Shown: positions 17,366 to 28,336, counted from the stretch's first letter. The stretch is 64,000 nucleotides of DNA from Micromonospora profundi (GCF_011927785.1 NZ_JAATJK010000001.1:6869451-6933450), one strand, 5' to 3'. The notes: generated by a model not told the origin, from the letters alone. A program made the numbers and translations.

Positions 17366-18772
17366 TCAGCCCGAGGCGCCTCCCGTGAAGTGCCAGGACG
17401 CCAGTCGCACCGACGGGGCCGTCCACCACGTACCGTCCACCCGGTCCGGTTGACGCACGGGCCGCGCGCCGAGCGCCAGCACCGCGCCCGGACCGAGCGC
17501 CCTTGGGTACGACTCGGTGAACCTGAGATCGCGTACCGCCCGCACGACAGTGCCGTCCTCGACGAGCCATACCCCGTTACGTGTCAACCCCGTGACGACA
17601 AGGCTCTTCGGGTCGAGGACACGCGTGTACCACAGATCGGTGACCAGCAGTCCGCGCCGCATCCCGGCGACCAGCGCGGCAGTGTCCGTGTCGACGACCG
17701 CGCCGGCCGCCGTGCCCGTGGTACTCCGACCCACAGCACTGGCCGGGCCGGCCACGGCACCCGCGAGACGCAGGTTGCGCGCCATCGGACCCCAGGTGGC
17801 ACCGCCCGCGATCGCGTGCCCCGTGGACTCCGCACCCGCGTCGGCGGCCGTCCGCCGATCGTGGGCGACCGCCCGGGTGGTGCCCGCGTCCACCAGTGTC
17901 AGCGCCCGCCGGCCGGTGCCCTCCGCGTCGAACGGCAACCCCGACGCGCCCAACGGGTCGTCCACCACTGTCACCTGTTGATCGAACTGGGCGACCCCGG
18001 GCTCGGCGAACGACTGCCGCTCGGCGTACCGCTTGCCGTTGAAGCCGTACCAGGACAGGTTCTGCAGCAGGTCCGCCACGGCGGCCGGCTCGAAGACCAC
18101 CTCGTAGCGCCCCGGCGGCAACTCGACCGGGTCGGCCGCCGCCCGCGCCTTCGCGGCCGCGTGCGCGCCCAACTCCGCGCCGTCCAGGTCGGCCAGCCGG
18201 TCCGCGCAGCGCCGTGCCACCCCGTCCGCGCCGTCGCGACGGGCGATGCCGTCCATCGCCGCCTCCACAGAGCTGCCGTACGCGGTGTGCCCCGCCGAGT
18301 TGGCGAACGCAGACGAGCGATGCGAGGTACGGCAGTAACCCGCAGTGGTGAGGTCACCGGCGGCGGCCACGAACGCGCGTACCCGATCGGCACGCTCATC
18401 GGGCTCGGCGTGCGCGGTGGCCTCGTCGACAGGCGGGGCGTCCGGCACGGGTACGGGCGGGGCCAGGCCCGGCCAGCCCGGATCGGGCGGGCAGAGCCGT
18501 GCCGCGGTCAGGGTGCGCTCCACCAGGGCCCGCAGCCCGTCCGCGGTGACCACGCTGCCGCTGCCGGCGGCGGTCCGGCCGTCCACGTGCAGCCGCAGCC
18601 GGACACCGACTGTGGATTCGGAGACGTTCTGATGGATTGCCGAGTTGGCGAACCGGGTCAGCGCCAGGTCCGCCCGGGTCACGACGGCCTCGGCCTGAGC
18701 ACCCGACCCACCGAGCCGCCGGACCAGCTCGACAACCTGCCCCGCCAGCTCGATCTCAGTCGACTCGTTCAC
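17366..18772 (-). CDS. tldE: TldE/PmbA-type metallopeptidase-complex subunit
   Basis: 468 residues. It has the TldD/PmbA layout: N-terminal VVTRADLALTRFANSAIHQN strand, central domain, and a C-terminal domain with GLLVTDLWYTRVLDPKSLVVTGLTRNGVWLVEDG. The HExxxH zinc motif is absent, as expected for TldE, which pairs with catalytic TldD to degrade unfolded peptides and, in some bacteria, to trim modified peptides. It lies 58 bases downstream of tldD on the same strand. Confidence 0.9.
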   Translation of the reverse strand: MNESTEIELAGQVVELVRRLGGSGAQAEAVVTRADLALTRFANSAIHQNVSESTVGVRLRLHVDGRTAAGSGSVVTADGLRALVERTLTAARLCPPDPGWPGLAPPVPVPDAPPVDEATAHAEPDERADRVRAFVAAAGDLTTAGYCRTSHRSSAFANSAGHTAYGSSVEAAMDGIARRDGADGVARRCADRLADLDGAELGAHAAAKARAAADPVELPPGRYEVVFEPAAVADLLQNLSWYGFNGKRYAERQSFAEPGVAQFDQQVTVVDDPLGASGLPFDAEGTGRRALTLVDAGTTRAVAHDRRTAADAGAESTGHAIAGGATWGPMARNLRLAGAVAGPASAVGRSTTGTAAGAVVDTDTAALVAGMRRGLLVTDLWYTRVLDPKSLVVTGLTRNGVWLVEDGTVVRAVRDLRFTESYPRALGPGAVLALGARPVRQPDRVDGTWWTAPSVRLASWHFTGGASG

Positions 18773-18830
18773 GCTGAGCCCCCTTTCGTTCGCGACTGCG
18801 GGGCTCGCAAACCCGGCTCACTCCTCGCGC

Positions 18831-20267
18831 TCACGCCGACACCCCCACCCGGACACCGCGGAAGCGCGCCGGCGCGGCCGGATGGCCTGTGTGCCCGGTC
18901 TGGCCGGGTTGGCCCTTGCCGCAGTTGGGCGTCCCCCAGGACACCGTCTCGCCGGAGAGCATGTCCATCGAACGCCAGAAGAGCGGGCCGATCCCCGTGT
19001 ACGTCGGGTTGCGCAGCATCCGCCCCCGCCGACCCTTCTTGATCTCCCAGCCGACCTCGCAGCCGAACTGGAAGTTGAGCCGCTTGTCGTCGATCGACCA
19101 GGACCGGTTGAGATCCATCAGCACCCCGTCGTCGGTGGCAGCGATGATCTCCTCCAGGGTGTGCGGTCCAGGTTCCAGGCCGACGTTCGTCATCCGCACC
19201 ATCGGCAGCCGCGCCCACCCGTCGGCGCGGACGCTCCCGCCGTAGTCGAGGCCGGCCATGGCGGCCGAGTCCCGGCCGGCGAGCACACCCACCCAGCGAC
19301 CGTCGCGGACCGCGTCCCGCTTCACCGCCGGGGAGCCCTCGTCGTCGAAGCCGAAGCTGCCCAGCGCGCCGGGGATGGTCGGGTCGATGGTGATGTTCAT
19401 CAGCTCGGAGCCGTAACGCAGCGAGCCGAGTTGGGCCAGGTCAAGCCAGGACGTGCCGGCGAACGCTGCCTCCCAGCCGAGGATCCGGTCCAGCTCGATG
19501 GCGTGCCCGACCGACTCGTGGATCTGCAACGCCAACTGCTCGCCGCCGAGGATCAGGTCGGTCTCGCCGGCCGGGCAGGGCGGTGCGGTCAGCAACGCCC
19601 GGGACTCCTCGGCGATCTGCGCGGCGTGCGCTCCAAGGTCGAGTGACTCGACCAGCTCCCAACCGGTGGTGCCGTACTGCCCCCGGTAGCTGGGCCAGGA
19701 ACGCCGCTGCGTCTCGCCGTCGCCGATCGATGTGGCCGAGATGCCACCGCCGCACTCACGGGTCCGCTGGTCGATCCGGTGGCCCTCGCTGGACACGAAC
19801 CACTTCGCGGTGTCCCAGATCTGGTAGAGCCCTTCGGCCAGGTCGGCGCCATGCCTGACCATCGTGCGTGTCGCCTCGACAAGCAGGTCGCCCTTGTCGG
19901 ACAACGGAACCCCGAGCGGGTCGAGCCGGCAGTCGGAGGCCCAACTCGCGGTCACCGCCTCGACCGGCACCAGGTCGACCGGTGGGCCGGGCACCCGCGC
20001 GCTCGCCGCGGCCGTCCGGGCCGCGCGGCGGCCGGCGTCGCGGGCGGCGGCGTCCGACAGATCGGGTACGGCGTGAAAGCCCCAGCTCGACCCGACAAGC
20101 GCCCGGACGCCGAGACCGATGCTCTCGTCCTGGGTCAGTTCCTCCACGTCGCCGTTGCGAGCCGTCATCGACTCGTAGCGGCGGTGCATCACCCGGGCGT
20201 CGGCGTAGCGGGCGCCCGCGTCGAGGGCGGCCTGCACGGCGGCGCTTGCCGCGTCGAACTCGGTCAT
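18831..20267 (-). CDS. tldD: TldD-type zinc metallopeptidase
   Basis: 478 residues. The catalytic HExxxH is present as HESVGH (His250-His255) in LQIHESVGHAIELDRILG, with downstream Cys in the NCGKGQPGQT segment near the C-terminus as in family U62. It forms a heterocomplex with TldE that encloses the zinc site. The ATG at MTEFDAASAAV fits the family N-terminus. No modified-peptide biosynthesis genes lie alongside, so general peptide turnover is the default role. Confidence 0.93.
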   Translation of the reverse strand: MTEFDAASAAVQAALDAGARYADARVMHRRYESMTARNGDVEELTQDESIGLGVRALVGSSWGFHAVPDLSDAAARDAGRRAARTAAASARVPGPPVDLVPVEAVTASWASDCRLDPLGVPLSDKGDLLVEATRTMVRHGADLAEGLYQIWDTAKWFVSSEGHRIDQRTRECGGGISATSIGDGETQRRSWPSYRGQYGTTGWELVESLDLGAHAAQIAEESRALLTAPPCPAGETDLILGGEQLALQIHESVGHAIELDRILGWEAAFAGTSWLDLAQLGSLRYGSELMNITIDPTIPGALGSFGFDDEGSPAVKRDAVRDGRWVGVLAGRDSAAMAGLDYGGSVRADGWARLPMVRMTNVGLEPGPHTLEEIIAATDDGVLMDLNRSWSIDDKRLNFQFGCEVGWEIKKGRRGRMLRNPTYTGIGPLFWRSMDMLSGETVSWGTPNCGKGQPGQTGHTGHPAAPARFRGVRVGVSA

Positions 20268-20300
20268 GCGACCGACCCTAGGCCAGCCGACCGACACCCG

Positions 20301-20849
20301 TCAGGGGACGAGATCCTCCGGCCGGATCGTGGCCCGCACCGGCTCCGTCAACTCCAGAACCTCGCCGCGCTTCGTCGTCGCCCTCTCCACGTAGTGGCCG
20401 CCCTGCCGCTGGTAAAGGCGCATTGCGCCCGTCGTCTGCTCCACCAGCAGGTACCACTCGATGCCGGCTGCGGCGTAGTAGTGCATCTTCAGGACTTTGT
20501 CGGTGGACGCGTTGCTCGGCGAGATGATCTCGCACACCAGTCGCACGTCAGATGACTCGACGTTTGGCTCGTCGAGATCGATTGCGTTGGTCACGACGAG
20601 GTCGGGAATTGGTATTCGACCTGGCCGGAGCCGGACGTTCACCGCCTCCAGCAGCTCAAGGTCGGCCACCTCCGCGGCTGCTTCCAGGATGTTGCCGAGC
20701 TTGCGGGAGATTCGTTGATGCCGTGGAGTGGGTCCTGGGGTCACGTGGAGGCTCCAGTCGAAGAGTTCGACGCGATCCTGCGTCTCGCCGAGGGCGAGGA
20801 ACTCCTCTTCGGTCCACGGACCTCCGTGATCGAACACCGCCGCGGTCAT
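20301..20849 (-). CDS. Uma2-family (DUF820) PD-(D/E)XK nuclease-like protein
   Basis: 182 residues. Conserved elements run in order: RVELFDWSLHVTPGPTPRHQ, PIPDLVV (catalytic Asp), RLVCEIISPS (catalytic Glu), then K in KVLKMHYYAAAGIEWYLLV. The family has a restriction-endonuclease-like fold; despite its abundance in cyanobacteria and actinobacteria its biological role is unsettled. It follows tldD on the same strand direction but starts upstream of it with no overlap, so cotranscription is unclear. Confidence 0.85.
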   Translation of the reverse strand: MTAAVFDHGGPWTEEEFLALGETQDRVELFDWSLHVTPGPTPRHQRISRKLGNILEAAAEVADLELLEAVNVRLRPGRIPIPDLVVTNAIDLDEPNVESSDVRLVCEIISPSNASTDKVLKMHYYAAAGIEWYLLVEQTTGAMRLYQRQGGHYVERATTKRGEVLELTEPVRATIRPEDLVP

Positions 20850-21074
20850 GGGTCACCTCCACCTCGTGCCACGGGCATCCTCTGCTGGCTCCTCTCGCCA
20901 TGGTCGCACCTGGGGTGCGGATTCGGGATGAACGGCCGTGGATGGCGAGGTGACGGGACTGCGGGGCCGATGCCGACTCGTTACGCTCTGGCCCGCTGAC
21001 ACGTGCCGGCCCGTAGCTTATTTTCACCCTCAGAACCTTCCTGTAAGTTCTCTTCGTCACTGAGGGAGGCGGCC

Positions 21075-22177
<1,103 letters not shown>

Positions 22178-22181
<4 letters not shown>

Positions 22182-23284
22182 GCGAGGAGCCGCTGCTGCG
22201 GGTCCGTGGTCTGACCAAGCATTTCCCGGTACGCCAGGGGCTGCGCGACACCGGCCTCGTGCGGGCCGTCGACGGGCTTGACTTCGACGTGCGCCCCGGC
22301 GAGACGCTCGGGCTGGTGGGGGAGTCAGGCTGCGGCAAGACCACCACCGGCCGGATGCTCGTGCGGCTGCTGGAACCGACGTCGGGCACCATCGAGTTCG
22401 CCGGGCGGGACATCACCCACGCCGGGCGGCGCGAGCTGCGCCCGTTGCGCCAGGAACTACAGATCATCTTCCAGGACCCGTACGCCTCGCTGAACCCGCG
22501 GCACACAGTCGGCCGGATCGTGGCGATGCCGTTGCAGGTCAACGGGATCAAGCCGCCGGGCGGGATCAAAGCCCGGGTGCAGGAGCTGCTGGAGCTTGTC
22601 GGGTTGAACCCGGAGCACTACAACAGGTATCCGCACGAGTTCTCCGGCGGTCAACGCCAGCGCATCGGCATCGCCCGCGCGCTTGCCCTGCGGCCGAAGC
22701 TGATCGTCGCCGACGAGCCGGTCTCCGCGCTGGACGTCTCGATCCAGGCGCAGGTGGTCAACCTGCTGCGCGACCTGCAACGGGAGCTGGGCCTGGCGTT
22801 CGTGTTCATCGCCCACGACCTGGCCGTGGTGCGGCACTTCTGCCAGCGGGTCGCGGTGATGTACCTGGGTCGGATCGTGGAGATCGGCGATCGGGCCGAC
22901 ATCTACGAGCGCCCGCAGCACCCGTACACCCGGGCGTTGCTCTCGGCGATCCCGGACGTCACCCAGCTCGGCCCGGCGGGCCGGATCCGGCTGACCGGCG
23001 ACGTGCCCACGCCGCTCGACCCGCCGTCGGGCTGCCGGTTCCGGACCCGGTGCTGGAAGGCGCAGGACATCTGCGCCACCGAGGAGCCGGCGCTGGTGCC
23101 GCGCGACGGCGGCAACCAGGCCACGGCCTGCCACTTCCCGGAACCACCGGGCGCCGGCCCGGAGGCAGCCGGCGCGGAGGCCGCAGCCAGTCCGGCGACG
23201 GCGGCCGGCCCAGGGAAAGCGGCCGGCGGGGCCGGCGCGCAGGGTCGCGGGACCGCAGCGGCAATCGAGGAGGTGTCGTCGTGA
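22178..23284 (+). CDS. dppF: Oligopeptide/dipeptide ABC transporter ATP-binding protein (DppF/OppF type)
   Basis: 368 residues. Walker [10 protein letters not shown]-loop [12 protein letters not shown], signature FSGGQRQRI, Walker [13 protein letters not shown], and the C-terminal [15 protein letters not shown] segment. About 50 Ala/Gly/Pro-rich residues after the domain are an unusual tail. The ATG overlaps the dppD stop by 4 bases, and the stop overlaps the dppC start (GTGA). Confidence 0.93.
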
Positions 23285-24288
23285 GCCTGTCGCCGGTGGA
23301 GGGTGTGGCGCTGGCCGAGATCGAGTCCGGCGGTGACCCGGGGGAGCCCGCGGCGAAGGGTGTCGTGGGCCGTTCGCCCGGCCAGCTCGCCTGGCTGCGG
23401 CTGCGCCGTGACCGGACTGCCGTGGTCAGCGGCGTACTCCTGATCTTCTTCATGGTGTTGGGGTTGTCCGCCCCGCTGATCGAGATGGCCTACGGCGTCG
23501 GCCCGCGCGAGCAGTTCCAGAATCTGCTGGACGGCTTCGGCATGCCGCTGGGGTACGCCGGCGGGGTCACCGGGGACCACTGGTTCGGTCTGGAGCCGGG
23601 GCTGGGTCGTGACATCTTCATCCGGCTGATCTACGGGCTGCGGACATCGCTGTTCATCGCGCTCGCGGCGGCCCTGATCACCGCGACGATAGGTGTCGTG
23701 CTCGGCGCGCTCGCCGGTTACCTCGGCGGCTGGCTCGACGCGGTGATCAACTGGATCACGGACCTGACCCTGGCCATGCCGTTCCTGATCATCGCGCTGG
23801 CCCTCACCCCCACGCTCACGCTGCGCTTCTACGGCGAGCGGGGGCAGGTGTCGGCGGCCTTCGGCGTGGGTGTGCTGATCGCCGTCTTCGCCGTCTTCGG
23901 CTGGACCAGCACGGCCCGACTGGTACGCGGGCAGGTGATCGCGCTGCGCGAGCGGGAGTTCGTGGAGGCGGCCAAGGCCAGCGGGGCAGGGCTGGGGCAC
24001 ATCATCTTCCGGCAGCTCCTGCCGAACATCTGGGCGCCGATCCTGGTGTCGTTCTCCCTGGCCGTGCCGCAGTTCATCACCAGTGAGGCCGCGCTGTCCT
24101 TCATCGGCGTCGGTCTGAGCGACGAGACGCCGAGCTTCGGCCGAATGATCTACCGCAGTCTGGACTTCCTCCAGACCGACCCGGCGTACGTGTTCTTCCC
24201 GGGCATCACGATCTTCGCGCTGGTGTTCGCCTTCAACCTCTTCGGCGACGCGTTGCGGGACGCGCTCGACCCGAAGTCGTCCCGGTAG
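23281..24288 (+). CDS. dppC: Oligopeptide/dipeptide ABC transporter permease (DppC/OppC type)
   Basis: 335 residues with about six membrane segments. The N-terminal extension and the large periplasmic loop after segment 1 ([13 protein letters not shown] to [13 protein letters not shown]) are typical of OppC. The cytoplasmic EAA loop is [24 protein letters not shown]. The GTG at 23281 overlaps the dppF stop and begins the N-terminal domain; the frame runs on upstream inside dppF. Confidence 0.92.
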   Translation: MSLSPVEGVALAEIESGGDPGEPAAKGVVGRSPGQLAWLRLRRDRTAVVSGVLLIFFMVLGLSAPLIEMAYGVGPREQFQNLLDGFGMPLGYAGGVTGDHWFGLEPGLGRDIFIRLIYGLRTSLFIALAAALITATIGVVLGALAGYLGGWLDAVINWITDLTLAMPFLIIALALTPTLTLRFYGERGQVSAAFGVGVLIAVFAVFGWTSTARLVRGQVIALREREFVEAAKASGAGLGHIIFRQLLPNIWAPILVSFSLAVPQFITSEAALSFIGVGLSDETPSFGRMIYRSLDFLQTDPAYVFFPGITIFALVFAFNLFGDALRDALDPKSSR

Positions 24289-24296
24289 GGGTCCCC

Positions 24297-25283
24297 ATGA
24301 CGCGATTTCTGATCAAGCGACTCTTCTCGGCGGTGCTGACCCTCTTCGCGGTGAGCGTGCTGACGTTCCTCATGTTCTTCGCCCTGCCGCGCGACCCGGT
24401 GAGCAGCATCTGCTCGAAGAACTGCAACCCGGAGCGGTTGGAGCGGGTCCGCGACGACCTGGGCCTCAACGATCCGCTGATCAGCCAGTACGCCGGCTAC
24501 ATGAAGGGCATCGTCACCGGACGGGACCTGGGCAGCGCCCAGGGCGGCAGGTGCGACGCACCCTGCCTGGGCTGGTCGTACGTCACCAACGAGGCTGTCT
24601 CGGACACCATCGCCCGGGTGCTGCCCGTGACGCTGAGCATCGTGATCCCGGCGGCGATCCTCTGGCTGCTGCTCGGTGTGGGGCTGGGCATGGTGTCCGC
24701 GCTGCGTCGGGGCACCTGGCTTGACCGGGCCGCCATCGGCTTCTCGCTGACCGGCGCCTCGTTGCAGCTCTACTTCGTGGGCGCGGTGCTGCTGCTGGTG
24801 TTCGTCTACAACCTGCGGTGGCTACCGGTGCCCAGCTACACGTCGATCTTCGACAATCCGGTGAAGTGGGCCAATGGGCTGGTGCTCGCCTGGGTGGCGC
24901 TGGCCTTCCTGTTCTCGGCCATCTACGCCCGCCTGTCCAGGGCGCAGATGCTGGAGACGCTGTCGGAGGACTTCGTCCGCACGGCACGGGCCAAGGGCCT
25001 TGCCAAACCCAAGGTGTACGGGCGGCACGCGCTCCGCGCGGCGATCACCCCTGTGGTGACCATCGCCGGGATGGACGTCGGCGGGGCGCTGGGCGGCACG
25101 GTGATCACCGAGACGACGTTCGGCATCCAAGGGCTGGGGCGTACGGCGGTGGACGCCGTCCGCTCCGGCGACCTGCCCACCATCATGGCCACCGTGCTGA
25201 TCGCGGCCGTCTTCGTGGTGTTGGCGAACGTGCTGGTGGACCTGCTCTACGCGGCCATCGATCCCCGGGTACGACTGCGGTGA
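24297..25283 (+). CDS. dppB: Oligopeptide/dipeptide ABC transporter permease (DppB/OppB type)
   Basis: 328 residues. The N-terminal segment LIKRLFSAVLTLFAVSVLTFLMFF is typical of OppB; the EAA loop is DFVRTARAKGLAKPKVYGRHALRAAITP. It has about six membrane segments. The periplasmic stretch has Cys residues (SICSKNCN and GRCDAPCLG) that could form disulfides. It begins 9 bases after dppC. Confidence 0.93.
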   Translation: MTRFLIKRLFSAVLTLFAVSVLTFLMFFALPRDPVSSICSKNCNPERLERVRDDLGLNDPLISQYAGYMKGIVTGRDLGSAQGGRCDAPCLGWSYVTNEAVSDTIARVLPVTLSIVIPAAILWLLLGVGLGMVSALRRGTWLDRAAIGFSLTGASLQLYFVGAVLLLVFVYNLRWLPVPSYTSIFDNPVKWANGLVLAWVALAFLFSAIYARLSRAQMLETLSEDFVRTARAKGLAKPKVYGRHALRAAITPVVTIAGMDVGGALGGTVITETTFGIQGLGRTAVDAVRSGDLPTIMATVLIAAVFVVLANVLVDLLYAAIDPRVRLR

Positions 25284-25317
25284 CGGTCGGCTGCCCGCCG
25301 CGCCGCCCGATGGCGAA

Positions 25318-25364
25318 ATTTATCGACAACTGTTACACAACTCGTAGGTTTTCTTCCATACGAT
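25318..25364 (+). promoter_or_regulatory. AT-rich leader, possible extra promoter for dppA
   Basis: An AT-rich patch between dppB and dppA has TAGGTT at 25345-25350 and TACGAT at 25359-25364, both compatible with TANNNT -10 boxes. No convincing -35 is seen. Confidence 0.3.
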
Positions 25365-25429
25365 CCTCGGGACGTCGGCGGTTCTCGCCCCGACGAAACC
25401 GCACGGCACATGGGTGAAGGGGGTACTTC

Positions 25430-27172
25430 ATGAGACCACGCGTGGTGGCTGCCGCAGGCGGCGCGATCGCTCTGGTTGTGACATTGGGTGCGTGCTCGAA
25501 GAACACGGGCGAGGGCACCACTGTGGACACCGAGCGCAAGCAGACCGGGGTCATCGCGACCGACCCCAAGGACTCGCAGGGGCCGGCGGCCGAGGTCGAG
25601 GGCGCCGCGAAGGGCGGCACCTTCACCATCATCCGGGAGTCGCCGATCTCCCACCTGGACCCGCAGCGGACGTACTCGTTCGCCGGTCTGATGGCCAACC
25701 CGCTCTTCGCCCGCTACCTGACCACCTGGAAGGACGACGGCAAGGGCGGCCTGGTCCTGGTCGGTGACCTGGCCGAGACCCCGGGCAAGAACGTCAACAA
25801 CGACTGCAAGGTCTGGGAATTCACTGTCAAGGACGGGGTGAAGTTCGAGGACGGCCGGCCGATCACCTCCAAGGAGATCGCGTACGGCATCGCCCGCTCG
25901 TTCGACCCGGACCTGTCCGGCGGCCCCACCTACATCCAGGAGTGGCTGGCCGACAGCCCGCAGTTCGACACCAAGTGGGACTTCAAGAAGAACAAGACGT
26001 CGCTGCCGCCCGGGCTGACCACGCCGGACGACAAGACGCTGCGCTTCGAGTTCGCCAAGCCCCGCTGCGACCTGCCGTTCGCGGTCTCGCTGCCGACCAC
26101 CGCGCCGCTGCCGCCGGACAAGGACACCGGCGTCGACCTGGACAAGCAGCCGTTCTCGTCCGGCCCCTACAAGGTCGCCAAGAACCAGGTAGGCGTGCAG
26201 ATCACCCTGGACCGCAACCCCAACTGGGACCCGAACACCGACCCGGTGCGGCACCAGTACCCGGACCAGTTCGTCTGGACCTTCGGCCCCACCGCCGACG
26301 CCGCGAACAACCGGGTGATCGCCGACAACGGTGCCGACCAGAGCGCGCTCGCCTTCAACGCCGTACCCGCCTCGCTCGTCGCCAAGGTGGTCGGTGACGC
26401 CTCGCTGAAGTCGCGCAGCATCCTGTCGCCGACGCCGAGCGCCAACCAGCTCGTCATCAACAACCAGCGGGTCAAGGACCTGAAGATCCGCCAGGCGCTC
26501 AACTACGCCATCGACCGCGAAGGCATGATCAAGGCGCTCGGCGGGCAGACCGTCGCCGCGCCGCTGACCACGCTCATGCCGCCGGCCACCATCGGCTACA
26601 AGGCGTACGAGGCGTACCCGGCGGGCCCCAACGGTGACGTCGCCAAGGCCAAGGAGCTGCTCGGCGGGCAGACGCCGGAGCTGGTCCTCGGTGTCGCCGA
26701 CAACACCACCGAGCAGCAGCAGGGCGCCCAGCTCAAGGCCAACCTGGAGCGGGCCGGCTTCAAGATCACGCTGCGGAACATCTCCGACGACGCCAAGCTC
26801 GACGAGATCAAGAAGAAGGACAACCCCTGGGACCTGTACATCGGTAACTGGGCGGCGGACTGGCCGAGCGGCGCCTCGATCCTGCCGGTGCTCTACGACG
26901 GCCGCACCATCAAGGCCGCGGGCAACAGCAACCAGTCCTACTTCAACGACCCGACGATCAACGCCGAGATGGACCGCATCCTGGCGCTGGCCCCGTCCGA
27001 GCAAGGCCCGGAGTGGGCCAAGCTCGACGAGCGGATCATGAAGGAGCACGCGCCGGTGGTGCCGCTGTACGTCGACGTGGCCTACAACGTGCACGGGTCC
27101 AAGGCCGGCGGTGTCTTCATCTCCAGCGTCTTCGGCTACCCGTCGTTCGTCAACGCGTACGTCAAGCCGTAA
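25430..27172 (+). CDS. dppA: Substrate-binding lipoprotein of the oligopeptide/dipeptide ABC importer
   Basis: 580 residues, SBP family 5. The lipoprotein signal ends in lipobox LGAC with Cys22 as the acylated residue, so the protein is tethered outside the membrane. Family features include FTVKDGVKFEDGRPITSKEIAYGI, DLKIRQALNYAIDREGMIKAL and the late YIGNWAADWPSGASI. The cargo (peptide, nickel or other) cannot be told. Last gene of the operon but 147 bases after dppB, with its own ribosome-binding site (GAAGGGGG) and an AT-rich upstream, so it may also have its own promoter. Confidence 0.93.
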   Translation: MRPRVVAAAGGAIALVVTLGACSKNTGEGTTVDTERKQTGVIATDPKDSQGPAAEVEGAAKGGTFTIIRESPISHLDPQRTYSFAGLMANPLFARYLTTWKDDGKGGLVLVGDLAETPGKNVNNDCKVWEFTVKDGVKFEDGRPITSKEIAYGIARSFDPDLSGGPTYIQEWLADSPQFDTKWDFKKNKTSLPPGLTTPDDKTLRFEFAKPRCDLPFAVSLPTTAPLPPDKDTGVDLDKQPFSSGPYKVAKNQVGVQITLDRNPNWDPNTDPVRHQYPDQFVWTFGPTADAANNRVIADNGADQSALAFNAVPASLVAKVVGDASLKSRSILSPTPSANQLVINNQRVKDLKIRQALNYAIDREGMIKALGGQTVAAPLTTLMPPATIGYKAYEAYPAGPNGDVAKAKELLGGQTPELVLGVADNTTEQQQGAQLKANLERAGFKITLRNISDDAKLDEIKKKDNPWDLYIGNWAADWPSGASILPVLYDGRTIKAAGNSNQSYFNDPTINAEMDRILALAPSEQGPEWAKLDERIMKEHAPVVPLYVDVAYNVHGSKAGGVFISSVFGYPSFVNAYVKP

Positions 27173-27190
27173 ATTCTCGCACCGCAAGCG

Positions 27191-27223
27191 GGTCCCCTCC
27201 CGACACGTCGTCGGGAGGGGACC
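27191..27223 (+). terminator. Strong terminator after the dpp operon
   Basis: GGTCCCCTCCCGAC and GTCGGGAGGGGACC form a perfect 14-bp stem with loop ACGTC, 18 bases after the dppA stop. Confidence 0.8.
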
Positions 27224-27242
27224 TTGCCGTGAAGATGGCCTT

Positions 27243-27500
27243 GTGAAGGCGATCTACCCAGATGACGGCGACGGCGACGGCGACCAGGGGATCCCTGCGG
27301 AGGCTGTGCCCGGCCTGCGCCCCGAGACTGGAGGTGCCACGTCGCTCACTCTTGCCGTCGATGGAGAGACGTTCGCTCTCCGCCGAAACGAGTGCAACGG
27401 CACCGACTACACGTGGCTCAGCGGGCCGAACCCCGGCTACGGATTCGGAATGAGTCCGACTCTCGACCTGTCGCTCGACGAGCACAGGGAGAACAGCGGG
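27243..27500 (+). pseudogene. Truncated conserved hypothetical protein (GYGF-type)
   Basis: An in-frame GTG gives KAIYPDDGDG, then LTLAVDGETFALRRNE, YTWLSGPNPGYGFGM and LSLDEHREN. This matches a small actinobacterial hypothetical family I recall with the same GPNPGYGF and SLxEHRxxI signature and a further C-terminal FLxxIDPxTGYI segment. Here that end is missing and is replaced by a palindromic element through which the frame runs into the kinase gene. No good ribosome-binding site. The family is recalled, not searched. Confidence 0.5.
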
Positions 27501-27504
27501 GCAG

Positions 27505-27549
27505 ATCTTGGACACTTACCGTCAAGCGATGACGGAAACTGTCCAAGAT
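27505..27549. repeat. Palindromic element (family B)
   Basis: Arms ATCTTGGACACTTACCGTCA (27505-27524) and its near-complement (27530-27549) match at 18 of 20 positions around loop AGCGA. A sister copy is at 34301-34347. It sits exactly where the preceding gene loses its C-terminus and 12 bases before the kinase GTG. Confidence 0.8.
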
Positions 27550-27560
27550 TGCCAGTTGCG

Positions 27561-28245
27561 GTGAGTGAGAAGCGGCGTGGGTCGCGCCGCGCGGATCTGC
27601 TCGGCCGCCTGTGTCAGGCCGTCGGGTCCGTCACCGTCGCCCACCCGGTACGGGTAGCTGTCGACGGACCGCCCGCCGCCGGCAAGACCACCCTCGCCGA
27701 TGAACTGGCCGTCGTCCTGCGCGAACAGGGCCGCGACGTCATCCGTGCCACGATCGACGATTTCCTCTTCCCCCGGGCGCAACGCTATCCGCGCGGCGAG
27801 TACTCGGCCGAAGGCTGCTACTTCGACGCCCACGACTACGGCGCGCTGAACCGTATTTTGCTCGATCCTCTCGGCCCGGGCGGAGACCGAAACTTCCAAC
27901 CCGCGGCGTACGACCGCACCGCCGATGCTGTGCTGTCCCCGTCGGTCAACACGGCCCCCGCCGACGCCGTGCTGGTGTTCGACGGCGTCTTTCTCATGCG
28001 CCCGGAGCTGATTGATCGGTGGGACCTGAGAATCCTTGTCGATCGCGCTTGAGAAGACCGTGCAACGTGCCGTGATCCGAGAGCGGCGGGTGTCATCTCG
28101 GGCCGACATCGAACGGCGCTGGCGCGAGCGGTACATCCCTTCCCAACAGCTCTACTTCGACACAGTGCGCCCGACCGAGCACGTCGACATCGTCGTGCAC
28201 AACGACGAGCCCCAGCAGCCGGTCTGGGAGAGCCAAACACGCTGA
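27561..28245 (+). pseudogene. Uridine-kinase-like P-loop kinase, frameshifted
   Basis: From GTG 27561, VRVAVDGPPAAGKTTLADEL (Walker A GPPAAGKTT) and VIRATIDDFLFPRAQRYPRGE match the uridine kinase/phosphoribulokinase superfamily. The frame stops after DLRILVDRA at 28052. The missing C-terminus continues in the next frame from about 28036: ALEKTVQRAVIRERR, RYIPSQQLYFDTVRPTEHVD and VVHNDEPQQP. Removing one base near 28040-28045 would restore a protein of about 227 residues. This is either a real inactivating frameshift or a sequencing error. No ribosome-binding site is seen before the GTG. Confidence 0.7.
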
Positions 28246-28336
28246 CCTGAGCCACCTACGCTTTCATGGAGCTTCTTGACCATGGTCTGATGGCCGTGGA
28301 GGTTATCGGCATCTGAGCCATCGGTCATGATCGGCT

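Noticed and set aside
25247..27187. 646-codon minus-strand frame over dppA
   Set aside because: Shadow of the substrate-binding lipoprotein; Val/Gly/Arg-rich without structure.
28036..28245. Separate small gene starting at TTG 28036
   Set aside because: Its sequence is the missing C-terminus of the adjacent kinase; a frameshift is simpler.
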